Shown here in pieces: positions 62,968-64,000 of a stretch of 64,000 bases of DNA. This stretch comes from Pseudomonadota bacterium (lineage in GTDB: Bacteria; Pseudomonadota; Alphaproteobacteria; Micropepsales; Micropepsaceae). Under the pieces are notes generated by a model, which saw only the letters and a program-made list of their open reading frames with translations, did not search any database and had not been told where the DNA came from. A program made the translations under genes and the position numbers. Every line of letters starts with the position of its first letter. Position 1 is the stretch's first letter. The stretch covers positions 248,001-312,000 of the forward strand of contig JAFEEQ010000004.1 of assembly GCA_018241025.1 (NCBI GenBank). Reading direction: 5' to 3'.

Positions 62968-64000
62968 CTATTTGCCGCCCTTTGCGGCGCTCGCGAAGCG
63001 ATCGAAGAGATAATGGCTGTCCATCGGTCCGGGCGAGGCCTCGGGATGGTACTGCACGCTGAACACCTTCTTGCCCTCGACGCGCAGGCCGCAATTGGTG
63101 CCGTCGAACAGCGAGACATGCGTCTCCTTCACGCCCTTGGGCAGCGTGTCCTTGTCCACGGTGAAGCCGTGGTTCATCGACACGATCTCGACCTTGCCGG
63201 TCTCGAGATCCTTCACCGGATGGTTCGCGCCGTGATGGCCCTGCGGCATCTTCCGCGTCTCGCCGCCGAGCGCGAGGCCGAGCATCTGATGGCCGAGGCA
63301 GATGCCGAACACCGGCACGTTGCTGTCGACCAATGCCTTGATCGTCGGAATGGCGTATTCGCCCGTCGCCGCCGGATCGCCCGGGCCGTTGGACAGAAGC
63401 ACGCCATCCGGCTTGTGCCGCATCACCTCGTCGAAGCTCGATGCGGCGGGAACGACGGTGATGTCGGCCCCAAGCCCGGCGAGAAGCCGCAGCATGTTCC
63501 GCTTCACGCCGAAATCCATCACCGTCACGCGCCAGTCCGGCTTGGGCAGCTCGCCGTAGCCGGTGCTCCAGGCCCAAGGCGTCTCGCGCCAGTTATAGGT
63601 CTGCCGCGTCGTCACATCCTTGGCGAGGTCGAGGCCGACAAGCCCCGGAAAGCTCTTCGCCGCGGCGAGGCCGGCAGCCGCATCGATCCTCCCGTTCGCG
63701 CCTTCCGAAACGATCGCGCCATGCGGCATGCCGCTCTCGCGGATGCGGTTGGTCAGCGCCCGCGTATCGATCCCGGCCAGCGCCGGAATGCCGTGCTTCT
63801 TCAGCCAGCCGTCCAGCGTCGCGAGCGCGCGGTAATTCGAGGGATGCTCGGCATCGGCGCGCACGATCAGTCCGCGCACCACCGGCGTCAGCGATTCGAT
63901 GTCCTCGCCATTGGTGCCGACGATGCCGATATGGGGAAAGGTGAAGCACACGATCTGCCCGGCATAGGACGGATCGGTCAGGATCTCCTGGTATCCCGTC
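62968..64000 (-). CDS. carA: Carbamoyl-phosphate synthase small subunit, N-terminus beyond the window
   Basis: CarA splits glutamine to give ammonia for CarB in arginine and pyrimidine synthesis. The visible 344 residues begin [17 protein letters not shown] and include the class I amidotransferase site [16 protein letters not shown] (nucleophile Cys) and the His-Glu pair in [11 protein letters not shown]. The start codon lies to the right of 64000. carB is not in the window. Confidence 0.95.
   Translation of the reverse strand, partial: TGYQEILTDPSYAGQIVCFTFPHIGIVGTNGEDIESLTPVVRGLIVRADAEHPSNYRALATLDGWLKKHGIPALAGIDTRALTNRIRESGMPHGAIVSEGANGRIDAAAGLAAAKSFPGLVGLDLAKDVTTRQTYNWRETPWAWSTGYGELPKPDWRVTVMDFGVKRNMLRLLAGLGADITVVPAASSFDEVMRHKPDGVLLSNGPGDPAATGEYAIPTIKALVDSNVPVFGICLGHQMLGLALGGETRKMPQGHHGANHPVKDLETGKVEIVSMNHGFTVDKDTLPKGVKETHVSLFDGTNCGLRVEGKKVFSVQYHPEASPGPMDSHYLFDRFASAAKGGK

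Overview
The window is a dense, high-GC stretch (roughly two thirds G+C by eye) of a bacterial chromosome, almost certainly an alphaproteobacterium. The pointers are an Irr-type Fur-family regulator with GAA-N3-TTC palindromes around it, a CC0125/CC1285-family lipoprotein, the fabA-fabB-fabI order, a DUF484-xerC pair and a short proteobacterial Psd next to PssA. Many genes for CoA-linked and glutathione-linked catabolism suggest a soil or freshwater heterotroph with lipid or xenobiotic metabolism. I cannot name the genus. No phage, insertion sequence or CRISPR array was seen, and no gene-free stretch exceeds about 240 bases.

Layout. 1-4300: priA (cut by the left edge) diverges from a transaldolase-like gene, DUF484 and xerC. 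4305-8053: a tightly overlapping minus-strand operon of unknown function (367-aa protein, ACAD10/11-like phosphotransferase, 143-aa protein, MFS transporter). 8220-8295: tRNA-Thr(CGT). 8300-15005: small membrane protein, sulfatase, DOMON-like protein, aldo/keto reductase, a DUF35/SCP-x-thiolase pair and a class III CoA transferase. 15070-16489: a globin-like gene under a regulator built from two copies of one winged-helix module. 16650-19438: TPP enzyme and M20 hydrolase. 19445-20954: pssA and psd for phosphatidylethanolamine synthesis. 21009-31701: sulfotransferase, MDR reductase, PAS protein, zinc alcohol dehydrogenase, amidase, LLM flavin enzyme, GFA protein, isochorismatase-like hydrolase, acyl-CoA synthetase and TusA-like protein.

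31698-38250: lipoprotein, then a TetR-HlyD-ABC ATPase-ABC permease efflux operon with a clear operator, a BcsA-like glycosyltransferase and a CHAP lipoprotein. 38436-42375: two tandem kup potassium transporters. 42382-47324: RlmI-like methyltransferase, YHYH protein, carboxylesterase and two PAS-like proteins. 47325-53870: three GSTs, MBL hydrolase, HAD hydrolase, VOC protein, DUF1993 protein and serine hydrolase.

53908-60046 is the most interesting block. A DUF3501 protein, a two-[4Fe-4S] CCG-domain protein and a rubrerythrin without rubredoxin domain lie downstream of irr, and fabA-fabB-fabI diverges from irr. Three perfect GAA-N3-TTC palindromes sit in the two intergenic regions beside irr, two of them spaced exactly 20 bp apart just upstream of a TTGACA promoter for rubrerythrin. 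A perfect 17-bp inverted repeat ends one base before the fabB start codon. Together these suggest an iron/heme-responsive switch linking peroxide defence to unsaturated fatty acid synthesis, a hypothesis from sequence only.

60027-64000: DUF4893 protein, a promoter-driven structured leader before yjhX, a methyltransferase, DUF3052 protein, a possible Cys-rich miniprotein, a cupin, and carA cut by the right edge.
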